The position numbers and the translations under genes were made by a program. From Apoderus coryli (taxonomy: Eukaryota; Arthropoda; Insecta; Coleoptera; Attelabidae), in contig OU452210.1 of NCBI GenBank assembly GCA_911728435.2, positions 7,812,001 through 7,876,000 of the forward strand: a stretch of 64,000 bases of DNA, read 5' to 3'. The notes beneath the pieces were generated by a model. It had not been told where the DNA came from. It did not search any database and saw nothing but the letters and a program-made list of their open reading frames with translations. Of the stretch, positions 18,710-30,800 are shown piece by piece. Position 1 is the stretch's first letter. Every line of letters starts with the position of its first letter.

Positions 18710-19736
18710 AATCTTAGCTTTATCATCAGCCTAAAAGTCAACTGTAAAAAACTTGAGGAACTAATAAATCAACAAGAATAAATAGCAGATTTAAAGATTG
18801 CTGTAAGGCAAACATTTTAGCTTTCCATTGTAGAGGATTTTAACTCCAAAACACGATTTCTCGTTAATATTTCGGTTTCTGCTTCATATCATGTGATATT
18901 GAATATGTTTATATTTTTTATCTTTATTTATATTTCTATTAATTTAGTTCTGTTATGTAAAGTTATCAAGTTATTGATTGTGTTATATATATTTATATTC
19001 TTTGTATTGATACTTTTGTGTAATTGCTCTGTAAATGGAAATTTTCTGTTGAGCAGTAATGCATTTATTATTATCAATCAATGTATTTTTGTATAGAAAT
19101 ATGTATTTTATGTACATAAATCAAATACTTTAATTTTTGATTTTATCGTGTATAAAACAAAATCCATATATATTATGCGGTGAACTCTTGAAAGACCGGA
19201 AAGTCTACATTATATAGATAGAGAGACAATTCAGAAACGCATAACAGTTGGTTTTTTTTAAATCTAATTTTCATGATTGGTCCCGTTTAGTACAGGGAGT
19301 AAGGGAAACGATATTTTAAAAAACCTGCTTAGGAAGTATTATTTTTAAGCAACGATAAGTATTTACTGAATATTAGACAAAAACAACGTCTTTAATTTTT
19401 GTAATTCTCCTTTTAGTATTAAATAAATAGTTTTATGATGAGGATAAATTATCGAGAAATTCCATAATGTGTTGTTTCACAGCGCGGGATTATCAGGGTG
19501 ATATTTAATAAATTTAACAGATTATTTAACTTGGTTTACATTAATGCACTGTTCAGTGTCGTCTTATGTAGTCAAAATTCTGTAGAATACTGCATTCAGG
19601 GAGAATTAAATCTGACTTTAGTTTGTTGATACTGTTTAGATTAACTATTGATTTCTGTGATCTGCAAAATAATATTTTGTATTTAGCATTAATTAATTAT
19701 TGCAAATACTGTTATATATATTATTATCTGTATTAT

Positions 19737-19742
19737 AATAAA
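19737..19742 (+). terminator. candidate polyadenylation signal for KDM7
   Basis: AATAAA followed by AT-rich and T-rich sequence, 1.6 kb past the stop codon. Motif only. Confidence 0.3.
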
Positions 19743-19760
19743 ATTAATCGAAACTGAAAT

Positions 19761-21957
19761 TTTAAATTGTGTATTATTTATTTATATTCCTTATTAAAGC
19801 TACATTCACAAATAGGCAAATACGAAAATAGAGAAATATTTACAACATTTCCTGAAAATATTTTTACATCCTCAAAATATTTAAACTGTAAGACTAGACA
19901 ATATTTATTTTAATATTTAAATGTTAAATTATCTATTAATATGTTCTAAATTACATAAGATTTGCAAAATTATAATAGAATACGTTCCAGCCTCTATACA
20001 ACATAAACTCCAGCTATTGAATCAGTACAATTTTTACAAACGGATTTTTGAGTGATTTGTTTTTGGATGCTCTACTTGATAGCATAACATAAAACTTGCT
20101 AATGGGATGATTTGGAACACCTCTGTTGCGAACACGGAATCGTAGTCTAATATTTTGCATAAGGAGTAATTAAATTCTAGTTTTTCAAACATAGATTCAT
20201 TGATAAAAAATATGGCCATCCCCCTACACGACGTGTCAACCCCTTCGAACTCCTTAAAGGGCACAGGCGGGGGGTCAAGTTGCACTTTTTTTAATGTAAT
20301 TCGATTCTCTTAACATGTATTTTTTTTTTTTTTAATTTGGTTCAAAATTGATCTAGAAAGGATTTTTGGACAATTAATCACTGCATCACTCGTCCATGAG
20401 CAATGAACCACACTGATCCGAATACGTTTAAATTACCCCCCATGTGCGATAATTGCCATACGTATGGTAACACTGTGCGAGAGAGATGATTTGATTAAAT
20501 GGAGATTCACCGTATTGGTGGATGACGATCACGTGACCCCAGCGCGTAATGGTAATTCTCCGTTTCACCATATACCCAAAAGTTGGTTGAAGTTTATGTT
20601 TTCCCGGATATTTGCAATTTTCACCTGCGTTAAGATTGCCTCCGCTGTGAACCATAACACAAATAACCACAAAAATAACCTAATAAACCTATACCTAACC
20701 TTAAATAATAAAGTTTTTAGTGTTTACTTTTTGCAGTGTTAAGACTATTAAGGGTCCCATGACATTGCTATTCCGCCACCTTCAAATCTCTCAATACCCT
20801 AATGTTGAAATCTCTCTCGCACAAAAGGCAGGTTTAGTAGGAAACAATTCGATTGACAACAAAAGTGTTCCAAACAAAGTTAATTTCTTTCATTTACAAT
20901 AAAGTTGTTTACTAAAAAATAACCAACACAACTTCTATTTCTACAGCAAAAAAATACTCATTTTCCAATAATTAGAGGGTTCTAGAGCGATCTAAATTAC
21001 TACCTACTAACTGTGTCAAATTTTTCACAGATGACAACGTAAAACAATTATCGAGCGTTGACTGTATAGGTAGTGAATGTAAATGCGGCTAAGTCAAAGG
21101 AGAAAATCCGTTAAATCAATTACATAAGAGCCCTGCCATGTTTTTAATTTGAATTAGAGACAACAATTTTTTTAAAATTCAGCTGACATCAAATTGTTAT
21201 TAATATCGATATTTTACTCCAAGAGTTTGACAACTGGCAACGCTACATTTCCCATAATTCCCTCCTGAATTTCATTTTAGAAATAGAAATGTGCTGTGTA
21301 ATTTGCGAAAACAATTTTAATCCAGCTATTATTATATTATAATAATTTCATATATGTACAAATATCCTAAAATTTTATACTAAAAGTAGCCATATTTATT
21401 ATTATTGATCGGTACTCATTTTAAAAATAACGATTTTTCTACCACGAGCAAATTAGAAATGTCATAAGTCAAAAACCGGTTCTCCCTATCAAGCTAACCT
21501 GTTGATTACAAAACAACATCCATAAAAAAGACCTGTTTTAACCGCGAAGTTATCTAAAGGGTAGTTTATAATTCGTGAGTGAAAGTGAATTTTCGTGTTT
21601 AACTTTGATTGAAAGCTGTATTTCTGCTAAAAATTGTAGTAAGTACAGCTCTATACTATTTTGTTTCAATATTAATAAATTTTGGAGCGTATTATTCATA
21701 AAGCTCTTAATAAGCCGGCTTTGCCGCCCTGTAAGATTTGATATATTAGATTTTGTGATGTACACTATTTAGTTTAGTAAATATCTTTTAGAAAACAATG
21801 GTAATAATAAAATAATAATTATATCAGAATCAGTTAAAATGCTCTAGGGTTCAAATTAGGTATATATTAATTTAAAATTGCAACAGTTTTATACCAAGAT
21901 GGTGTCTATCTTAACGAATTGTTAAATGTTTTAACATCTTTAGAACCAGTTGGTTGT
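19761..21957. other. intergenic region KDM7 to FAM8A1
   Basis: Separates the tails of KDM7 (plus) and FAM8A1 (minus). A patch near 20440-20660 is more G+C-rich and open on both strands, but neither translation resembles a known protein. No TIR pairs or RNA genes were recognised. Confidence 0.4.
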
Positions 21958-24951
21958 TCATCTGGAATTATAGATTAGAAATTGTGGGTGATTTTCAACT
22001 ACAATGGTATTTGTTGTCATATCATAACCTGTACGATTATGGGGGTAGATATAAAATAGAACAACTAAAGGCATAACAAACCCTAGCATTACATTTTTTA
22101 AAGTTGATCGCGTTAAGGCTTTTTGCAGTCCCATTGGTCTTGCTCCTGTCGCACTTATGGTATCTACCATTCTTCCTGGAATAGCAGTGAAATTATCAAC
22201 TGTAATTACCATAATACCCATAGCACTTTTTCCAGGAGTCGCACATAAATTCCCTTTAAGAAAGTATACCTGAAATTATAGGTTAGTCATTAGTGTACAG
22301 GGTGTTCTAAAAGTTGCGGAACGGTATTATAATATATACACTGTGTCCACGATAAGAATCGGATTGCATTGGAATCTTGGAAACGGTAGGAGTTTCAATG
22401 TTGGTTAAATTAAAGAAAGGTTGTACAATTTAAACACCTTTTAATTGGTATTTTCAAAAGTAAACTAACTTTAGCTGTTTTCGATAATTTTTGAAAAAAC
22501 GATTTTTTGCGATTTTAGTTTTCATTTATTTCTGACATTATTTTTACAGATATACCAAAATGAAAGGCACTTTATCAATGTTACTTTTTGGGGAGAATAA
22601 GATAGCGTTTACAAATTTTCACTACGACGTTTCGTTTTGGAAAAACCATCATCAACTTTATTCCAAGGTCTTTTCAAATGAAATATCACCATTAGATATG
22701 CTTAGGTAGTAATAGTTTTTGTGCGGAAATGCACCCTTGCGGATATTATTTCAAAACACTGTAGCGGGGCGTACGCTTGTGCAGGGGCCTTAATTGCTCA
22801 AAAGAATTATTCCTGAGCCTTTGATCTAAGAGACAAATATCCTGTTCCCTGGCTGCAACCACTAGCCAGTTGTGGCATTGTGTATTTAGGTATACTACTT
22901 TAGGCTCATTAATGATTGTTTACTATCTGTGTAGATAGTGACCATTTTGTCCCTGATATTTTCCTGAACAATTTCGTTTGCGGTGATGAATATGACAGCA
23001 AGTTGGGACCAGACCAATTGATGTTTGGTCGCAAGCTTCTGGAGTATGTTCCATAGCCTGTGTCTTTTATCTTTAATGGTCTTTGCCATGTACGAATCTG
23101 GCCAGTGAACCTTTTATTTGTTATTTTATGTATAATGTGATGTATATAATATGGATTAACATCAAATTGTTAATCCATATTTTATCTTTACTTTTAATTA
23201 CATTTTAATGCTTTTATATTTACCAACCATTATTATTAAAACTTACTTTACATATCAGGGCTTGATATGTAAATTAGGTTTTAATAATGGTTGGTAAATA
23301 TAAAAGCATTAAAATGTAATTAAAAGTAATATCAAACCCTGATGAAGATATAAATCAATATTGAAAGTTTGGCATAGTACAAAAAAGGTTTATTTGAAGC
23401 ATCGATGACTGATCATCCCTAGAAAGACTAACATCAACATTATATATACCTATATATATGGGATATAACAAATTTGGAAGCTCGTTCTAGGCCGCACTTT
23501 TTGACCAATCGAAACAAAATTTGGTTATAAAATGTCCCGCGTGAGTTCGTTGGCGGTTGAAATCGGAAAGTTAACTTTAAAATCGGTCTGTCACAGTTTA
23601 AAAAATCATATTTTGTTCATTGTTAATAGAAAATACCAATGTTACATATCAAGTGTCAGTGTAGTCTAACTATAAATGGAAAATCTACTTTTCCGACTGC
23701 CATCGGGATTTTTATTAACATTAAGTCAGTTTGTATGGCGTATAACCTATTTGAAACATACGGTCACAGATACATAACAAGTACATTCTTACCTCATATG
23801 CAGTAACAATGAATCTATGGAAAAATTCTACTGTGAGCAGTTCAATAAGAGCTGGGTAAAATAATTCAGGGTTATTTAAGTTTTTTTGGAGTTCTTCTAG
23901 TTGAAATATATCTGTACTCCTAAAATTATCCATAATAGTACATATTAGCATGATATTATTTACTAATACTTACATGAAGTTGAATGTTTCAAGAATTAAA
24001 AATGCTAAAATTAGTTTAATTGTAATTAATATGCTACAGTCCAAACATTCCGCAAGTACTCTTTTCCATAAAGGGGCAATAACGAATTCATAAGTAGTGG
24101 GTGGTGCAGCAGGGGTAACTGAAACAATGATATTTAAAATTTAATTTTTATTATTTTAGTTTTGAAACATATCGGAGTCGACCATTAGATATGCATGGCT
24201 GCGGTCATTCCAAGACGGAAAACATTTAAACATTCGTTTTGTACTCATAGCGTCTGATCTTCAAGACAAAACGTTCATGCCAAATCTTTTGATTCTGACT
24301 TGAAATATTCCTGTAGTATACAGGAGACAATAAGGCCAATTTGCGATTACTGTAATACAGACAAGCTTTTGAAAAAGGCATTTTTGACTGAAAATATATG
24401 ATTTTGCCTCGAGACTGATTGAGCAAATTTATTTGCTGAATTTTGATAAGAGTGGCAAAATAATTTCAAAGTTACACAACTTGATCTGATATCCTAGTCG
24501 GGCTCTTCTATGTGATTGATATAGTATTCTCAGTAATTACCGGTTTTGGAATGGGTCTCTGTAAGACCTTCTAGCTTCGGAAAATATTTGTTGCAAAGTT
24601 GTGTAAGTAAATGCCCTAACAATCTAGTGGGCCAATTTGTTACTTACAGGTTGTTTGATATAGCTGAACATATGGATTATTTGTATTGTTTGTTCCAGGT
24701 GTACGTTGCCGTATTCCTTCTAGAACATTTTGGTGCCAGATTTGGGCTTGCCGTAACGGATCGTGAGTAATATTATTAAATTGTTCATTTGAGTTTTCAT
24801 TACTCACTGTACCAGCATAATAATATGGAAAACCAGCCGAGACATTCTGCCATAATCTTGCGCTATCTAACCACTTTCTTAATTGATCTAGATATAATTC
24901 TCTATCTTCTTTGGTCACGTATTGACTGGAATTTTCACTTTTATCATCCAT
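21958..24951 (-). CDS. FAM8A1: FAM8A1-type RDD-domain membrane protein
   Basis: Four exons on the minus strand: 24951-24648, 24118-23974, 23919-23793, 22269-21958. All have GT-AG borders and join in frame to 295 residues. In vertebrates FAM8A1 is a subunit of the HRD1 ubiquitin-ligase complex of ER-associated degradation. The soluble N-terminal part holds LYLDQLRKWLDSARLWQN. A Tyr-containing segment then leads into the RDD domain: PLWKRVLAECLD with a membrane segment (SILITIKLILAFLIL), a central YFLKGNLCATPGKSAMGI motif (the ATPGK of the RDD family), a second membrane segment (VMLGFVMPLVVLFYIY), and the closing HNRTGYDMTTNTIVV. The start ATG at 24951 begins the only open frame upstream of the first donor. 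Its upstream region is cut short by a hAT element that starts 192 bp from the ATG. Intron 3 (22270-23792) hosts repeat remnants. Confidence 0.93.
22895..23101 (-). pseudogene. RNase H-like fragment of a retrotransposon in FAM8A1 intron 3
   Basis: The minus strand reads WSQLAVIFITANEIVQENI then VTIYTDSKQSLMSLK before a stop. The xxLAxIxxA helix followed by hydrophobic-YTDSxxSLxxL resembles the RNase H domain of Jockey/R1-like non-LTR retrotransposons. Only this fragment is legible and the flanks are decayed. It sits in the same orientation as FAM8A1. Confidence 0.4.
23189..23328. repeat. near-perfect palindrome with 67-69 bp arms and a 4-bp loop
   Basis: The arm 23189-23257 is the inverse of 23262-23328 apart from an extra ATT unit and a couple of substitutions; the loop is GGGC. 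The palindrome can form a cruciform. A second small hairpin (ATGGATTAAC...GTTAATCCAT, 23151-23178) lies directly to its left. Intronic in FAM8A1. Confidence 0.85.
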
Positions 24952-25142
24952 TTGATTATAACTGCTCTATAATATACTTTAAACAAACAAAAAACGTATA
25001 CAAACTACCATCAGATGATTGTGACATTAGACAAAAAAGTAACATAACCTGAAACGTGTTCTATTCGTATTCTAAACACAAACATGAAACAGGGTAAAGT
25101 ATAAATGTACGGTAATCGGTAATCCGCTCTTGATGTTTTAAC

Positions 25143-25759
25143 TAGTGCTGGGCGATGTTCATCGATGTTTTTGAAACATCGATGTTCTGTTACCGATGTT
25201 CGATGTTTTCGACATCGATGTCAGAGGTAGAAAACATCGATGTTGACATCGATGTTTCCTTTCGATGTTCAATGATATGACAAAACAAGAAAACTAGGTT
25301 CTTATCTTAAAATCAATTTTCCCAGCACAAGAAAATAAGAACGAAAGCTTTTGATTTCATTTGTTAAAGGTGGTTGAAATTTTTCTGTACTTCCAGTCGG
25401 CATTCGGCAACGTCGCAACTTGTTTTCCATACGTATTGTAAACTGCAACCCTGCAAACTGGCTCGACGCCGGCGTTATAAAATATTACGTTTTAAAATTT
25501 GTTTTATTTTTGGAGTTATTTATATGTTTTTTTGTTATTGAGTATTTTAACGTTTGATAATTTCTTAATTCTTTCTAATAAAAAGTTTATTTTTATTTTT
25601 TATATCTAATTTATTCCTAATCGCAAATGTACTGTTTTAAATATCGATGTTTCGAAAACATCGATGTTTTACAACCGATGTTTTTAAGCCATCGATGTTA
25701 GCTTTCGATGTTAACATCGATGGTCAACATCGATTTTTCGTTTCGATGTCCCAGCACTA
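25143..25759. mobile_element. non-autonomous hAT element with 8-bp target duplication
   Basis: Terminal inverted repeats TAGTGCTGGG / CCCAGCACTA are flanked by an exact 8-bp duplication GTTTTAAC (25135-25142 and 25760-25767), which identifies a hAT insertion. The 617-bp element has no transposase. Both ends are filled with many copies of ATCGATGTT in both orientations, typical of subterminal transposase-binding repeats. The exact target duplication suggests a fairly recent insertion. It lies 192 bp upstream of the FAM8A1 start codon. Confidence 0.92.
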
Positions 25760-25767
25760 GTTTTAAC

Positions 25768-27866
25768 TCTCACACATTTTACAGTGGTGCCAGGTTTACA
25801 TTAACTCACTGCATCGACTGATAAGTAGGATAAAATTTATGATACAGTGGTGTTTTGAATTGCAATTTATATTATCAATTCTCCTCCAGTCCCTTATGTT
25901 GTCCTCCATTAGGACTCTTGTTGTTCCATTGCCTATTTGCGCAATTCTTCCATCATGTGGCCACCGAACATATAACGAGATAGAAGAGTGACATTGGCGC
26001 GGCCCTTTGTTTTCGTTAGATCAAAGCCTTGCCGGCTGCAGCTGCACGCGAATTGCAAGCAGTCAACGAATTTGAAATTACGAGGCGTACGAGCGGACTT
26101 GATTATTTAAGCGACAAAGGTCTGTTATACGAGGGCTGGACTCAAACGTTAATATCTTGTAGACAAGACTTTATTTTCCATACTCTCTCCATCTAGTATC
26201 ATAGAATAGGTGTGACAAATACTTAAATACGTAAATCTGCGGTATAAAATGTTGTCTAGTTGTTAATACAATAGAGCAGAGTAAATTGGCCGATCCTCAG
26301 TTTAGTTTAAACCTTTATAGAGGGTTGCAAGATTATGAATTGGGACTCTACAATAATTTCACGATTTTTCCTGAAAGTTTAAATACAACTATCGCAAATA
26401 CTTACGTATTTTACTTTTTCATTTTCGAGGGTATGTATTCTTCCACGATAGCGCCCAAACGCTTTAACCAATTGACCTAAATTTTGGTATATGAGTTTGA
26501 GGCAGTCCTAGGATGAAGCCATTAGATTTTGATTGAAATCGCTTAAGCACTGTGATAGGGGTGGACACAACCGCTAAATTTTCATATATCAGTAGGGGTC
26601 GAGTAATACATCAATTTAAAGCATTTTATCTGCTTTACAGTGATTTGTCACTTTTGTTATTTACCCCCATAATTCTCGAGAAAATAACGGTTCAAATGTC
26701 AGCAGTGAGTTAGCTGGGACAAATAAAATACAATATTTAATTCCAAGTCTCTGTTGGGTCATTGGTAGGGTGTTCGCTTCGCATGCGGAAGGTTACGGAT
26801 TCGAGGCCTAGCTCTGGCAATACTTTTTTTTTCTAATTTAGAGGCAAATATTTTCTAAGGCCAGGCTTAGTGAGACCAGGTACCGAGGTATAAATATTTT
26901 ATAAAGAAAAAATCATTAATTGTATTACGTATTTAATTAATATTAGGAAATATCTACATTTTTGTTTTTGGTTTGCTGTACATAAAACTTACAATCTACA
27001 AACAAGTTCATGTAACAAAAAATAATAAAATTTAAAGAAAATTATTTCTATTATCATTAAGATAATTATTATTAATTAACAGTAAAATAAAGGTATATAC
27101 ACAGATATAAATAATTGTTAATAATTAAAATATTTTACACAGTAATCTATACATACATAATATATAATCAACAAATCAATATTTACAAATACAAATGTTT
27201 TAAATAACAATTATTATTAAGTATTATTATTTGTCGACTACACTATATTTATCTAATTTTTGTTGAACGTGATTGAGTTACAATTATTACGAAGCAAAGT
27301 ATAAAAGTAAAATATATAATTTTAGCTTTTTGATTGAGCTTGAAATTATTACACGTGACTGCTATTCAACTTGTGTTAGCGATTTAAAACTACTATACTA
27401 TGAAAAAGCCGAGCGACTTTGAACGTTTAGAATTTGAAATATCTACAATTCTATGTGATATTCTATTAAATTTGGTAGTATACTTCTTCAGCGACAACAA
27501 GAGATAGTCTTAAGCAGTTTCCAGACCAAAGTAAGGTTATAAAACTAGAATTGTTACAAGACTTTAAGATTTATTTCAGCTTGAATATGACCAAAATTGT
27601 ATGAACTTTAAATAATTACAAAAATGATGCAATATAGGAACTAGGACGAATATTCAAGAAAATGGTAACATATAGGTTTATAGAATATGCCAATAAAATC
27701 TTGCACTATTGTGTAAAATAAATGAAAAACATTTTCCCGTCTTTTTCCTTTTGGGTGGACCCAACTGCAGGAAGGTAGCATACATTTTCTTTAATATTGA
27801 TCAAACCATAAATAATATTTAACCTATATGTTTAATTTCGTGCACATTCAACAGGTGATGACTGTT
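25768..27866. other. intergenic region FAM8A1 to big brain
   Basis: No protein gene supported. It contains a tRNA-like element at 26746-26830 and, from about 27000, very AT-rich sequence that is probably the 3' flank and UTR of big brain. A minus-strand AATAAA candidate is at 27570-27575. Confidence 0.4.
26746..26830 (+). repeat. tRNA-Ala-like sequence followed by a T-run (SINE head or tRNA pseudogene)
   Basis: The stretch has an A-box-like TGGGTCATTGGTAGGG, an anticodon arm TTCGC-TTCGCAT-GCGGA whose loop would carry anticodon CGC (Ala), and a B-box-like GGTTACGGATTCGAGGCC. It is followed by TACTTTTTTTTT. The acceptor stem does not pair well, so it is unlikely to be a working tRNA. A Pol III-derived SINE head is the best reading. 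Confidence 0.5.
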
Positions 27867-30800
27867 TTAATATTGAGGATTTGGTGATTGCTGATGATGA
27901 TATGAAGTGCCATTAGGGTTGTTTGTCATTTGAGGATTCTGCGTTCTAGGTGGTCCTATATTTCTTGCATCGGGTGGTCCTACAAATGCACCTCCATTAG
28001 GCTTTTGGTAATTTCTTTGTGAACTTAACATGCCATACATAGATTCCGGTCTATTACTTCTTGGAGGTTTTAAGGATCCGTTGTTTTCACTGCTATCTGA
28101 ACTCGAAGGATTTGTTCTTGTTCCATAAGGATTTTCAGCACCTATAAAATTTTCTCGTCGCCTTTCTGTTGTATTGGTTCTTTCAGTGGTACTGTAGGAG
28201 TCAGATCTAGCACTAGTCCCTGGCGTTACTCCTCGCACCCAGTTATAATTTTCTGATCTTTGTTGTAATTGATTTTGAACGTTTTGGTTTTGAACGTGAG
28301 TTTGTTGGCTAAGTTTAATTGGATATAGAGATTGGGCTGGCACTAATGGACCAGGTTTTGGAAGAAACTCTCTGTTTATTGCATTGTTAGATTTAGTATA
28401 AACTGATTGAGATCTGTTTAGATTTGCTCTTGTTAATGGTGGTGATTTGCAGTAAAGAGATTTTGTTCCCCCATATAGAGATTCAACTTTTTCTAGTTTA
28501 GTTGGTGGCGCTGAATATAAACTAGGACAATAATTAGTTCTAGAGTCTACACCGGTATTGGCTCTATAAGTGTTATACGTAGATCCATGAAATTTTGGTG
28601 GTTGTGGCTTATCTAAATCATCATAATTGACATCTTCATCTGATTGGATACTAGAAGATTCATCATCATTCGATTCTTTAACACGTTTTGGTCGATTCGG
28701 GTTAAATATATATTCGTAAATTAATCCAGCGAAAATTCCTCCTAACATCGGTCCCAGCCAGTATACCCAGTGGTTTTCCCATTTGTTTAATACGAATGAC
28801 GGTCCTAAAGATTTGGCAGGATTCAGACACGGCATCTGGAAATTAAAATATTGGTATTTATTATATAAATAATTAAATTATAATCTTCTCTGAATATTGA
28901 TTCAGTTTGGTTGCTTTTGTTATTAATTTCAGAATTAAATGTTTGCTAAATTATTTTTCTACACTACGTATGTGGTTTATTTAATTTAACAAACCACGCA
29001 ACCAATGAAAAGGCCTTTTTATTGCTGATATAGATCTCGGTTTTTTGCATTGAAAGTTAAAACAAATATAGATTTTATTGCAATTTGTTGTTTTGACTCC
29101 TAATAACTAAAATTTACTCCGAAGTAGAATCGACTTTAAATTTGACAAGATAAGGAAAAATCTACGGGCATACTTTTCGTTGTACCAGCCTAGATGATGG
29201 GTGATTAAATCTGAAGATAAGATATGGCATTGATGTTAGGTTGATTAAAATGGTATTTTCCCCATCGTATAACAATAATATAGAATTTTATAAGGTGTCA
29301 AAAATTGAATACTTAGAGTTTGTATTTATTTATTTTTTTTTAAAATGTCAAGCTTTAGAAAAAACTATCTTCTAATAATTCTTACAAAATATTTTACTGG
29401 GTGTATTTTTGTCCATTGAATATTCGAGTTATTATTTTAAATGCAACTAGTTATTTAAATATAAAATATTGAATTTTAAGAAAAATCTAAAGAATCTAAA
29501 ACGCTCTGTATTTGGGAATATATAGACATTTCAAAAATTCAATAAAAAAAATCAGCATAATGGTAATAATTTTTGAAGTACCCTGTATATTCGAATAATT
29601 TGTATTTTAAAAAATTGTCATAATGTACCTAACCCATAAAGGGTTATTTACGCAATACGGCACGGAATATTGTGACCAAAATACGTGACATTCAATAAGT
29701 TTCACTTGTTGGATGTATGGAGGTCTATTATTATGGCTACTTTTTAAAATTATTTTCATATTATATAAGTTGTCCCAAATGCCCTAAAAATATCCAAGTT
29801 GTATTTTTTTTGACATGGTTGTTCCAACCACCATTTTGATGAAACTCTATTTATCGGATTGACTAGGTGTTTTTAAAACAAAAGTTCCAATGTATCTAGT
29901 TGCCTAAAGAATTAAAAATGTGAGATAATTTACAATTATTATAAAAATAATTAGCGAAAATTTCTTTAGTGTTCAGAAACAAATACGATAATAATAATAA
30001 CATAGCATCGATAGTATAGATGTTCGAAATGTCCATCGCCCATTTCCAGGCACATACATGGACACTCCGTATAATATGAAAACACGTGAAACTTTTTGAA
30101 ATGAACACAATATTCTGTGCGGTATATCGTGAATAACCCTATATAATGCCTTTATAAACATAAAAAATGGAAAATATCACTGTTTATTTGTATTTTATGT
30201 AAATAATTTGAACAAGTTTATTCGGGCGATAGAAACTATTATAAATTTGATTTAAAATAATGTCAATAGTGTCATTTAGATATTTTTACGGCTTTTGATG
30301 ACTTTGACATTAATTATTATTCTCAGGTTTCTTCATTTGTTCATTTTTTAATTGAAAATTAAATAATGCAAATGAGAATTAAGCATCTGATTTTCGCCAG
30401 ACAAATATTTGTACGTACCATTACAAATGTACATGCTGTATATGTGGCTCCAATAGTTAAACACGCTGTCCCTGTCCATTTTCTATATGTATCCATTGAC
30501 ACAAAATATGAATAAACAACAATAAACGATAACGTAAATTCAATGCCAAATCGTTCCCATGGTGCAATATTTGCTGAGTGTCCAACGGCAGCTGATAAAT
30601 TTGCATGGTAGCCAGGTACTGTAAGTCTGTAAAAAAACAAAAACGTTATGCTTATTTAAATAAATAAACTTGAGACAGTATCCAAATCTTGTTACATTAT
30701 GCACCAGACATATTATCTTGTTATTGTGATCTTTCTATATTCGGCATACCGTTCAATTATTACAATAAACTGGGGTCAACAACAACAATTACATTATAAA

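Larger units (their letters stand above)
18141..19760 (+). other. probable long 3' UTR of KDM7
   Basis: AT-rich sequence after the stop. The first good AATAAA that fits a 3' end is at 19737-19742, which would give a UTR of about 1.6 kb. It contains the 18627-18709 hairpin. The open run at 18893-19096 is only a string of hydrophobic AT-rich codons and is not called a gene. Confidence 0.4.

Noticed and set aside
18893..19096. Small membrane protein ORF after KDM7
   Set aside because: Composed of Phe/Ile/Leu codons expected from T-rich 3' UTR sequence.
20034..20902. Cluster of overlapping open runs on both strands (83, 80, 92 and 60 codons)
   Set aside because: No protein signature, no convincing splice borders linking them, and open on both strands, as expected for a slightly G+C-richer patch.
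26746..26820. Functional tRNA-Ala gene
   Set aside because: Acceptor and T stems pair poorly and the 3' flank looks like a repeat tail.
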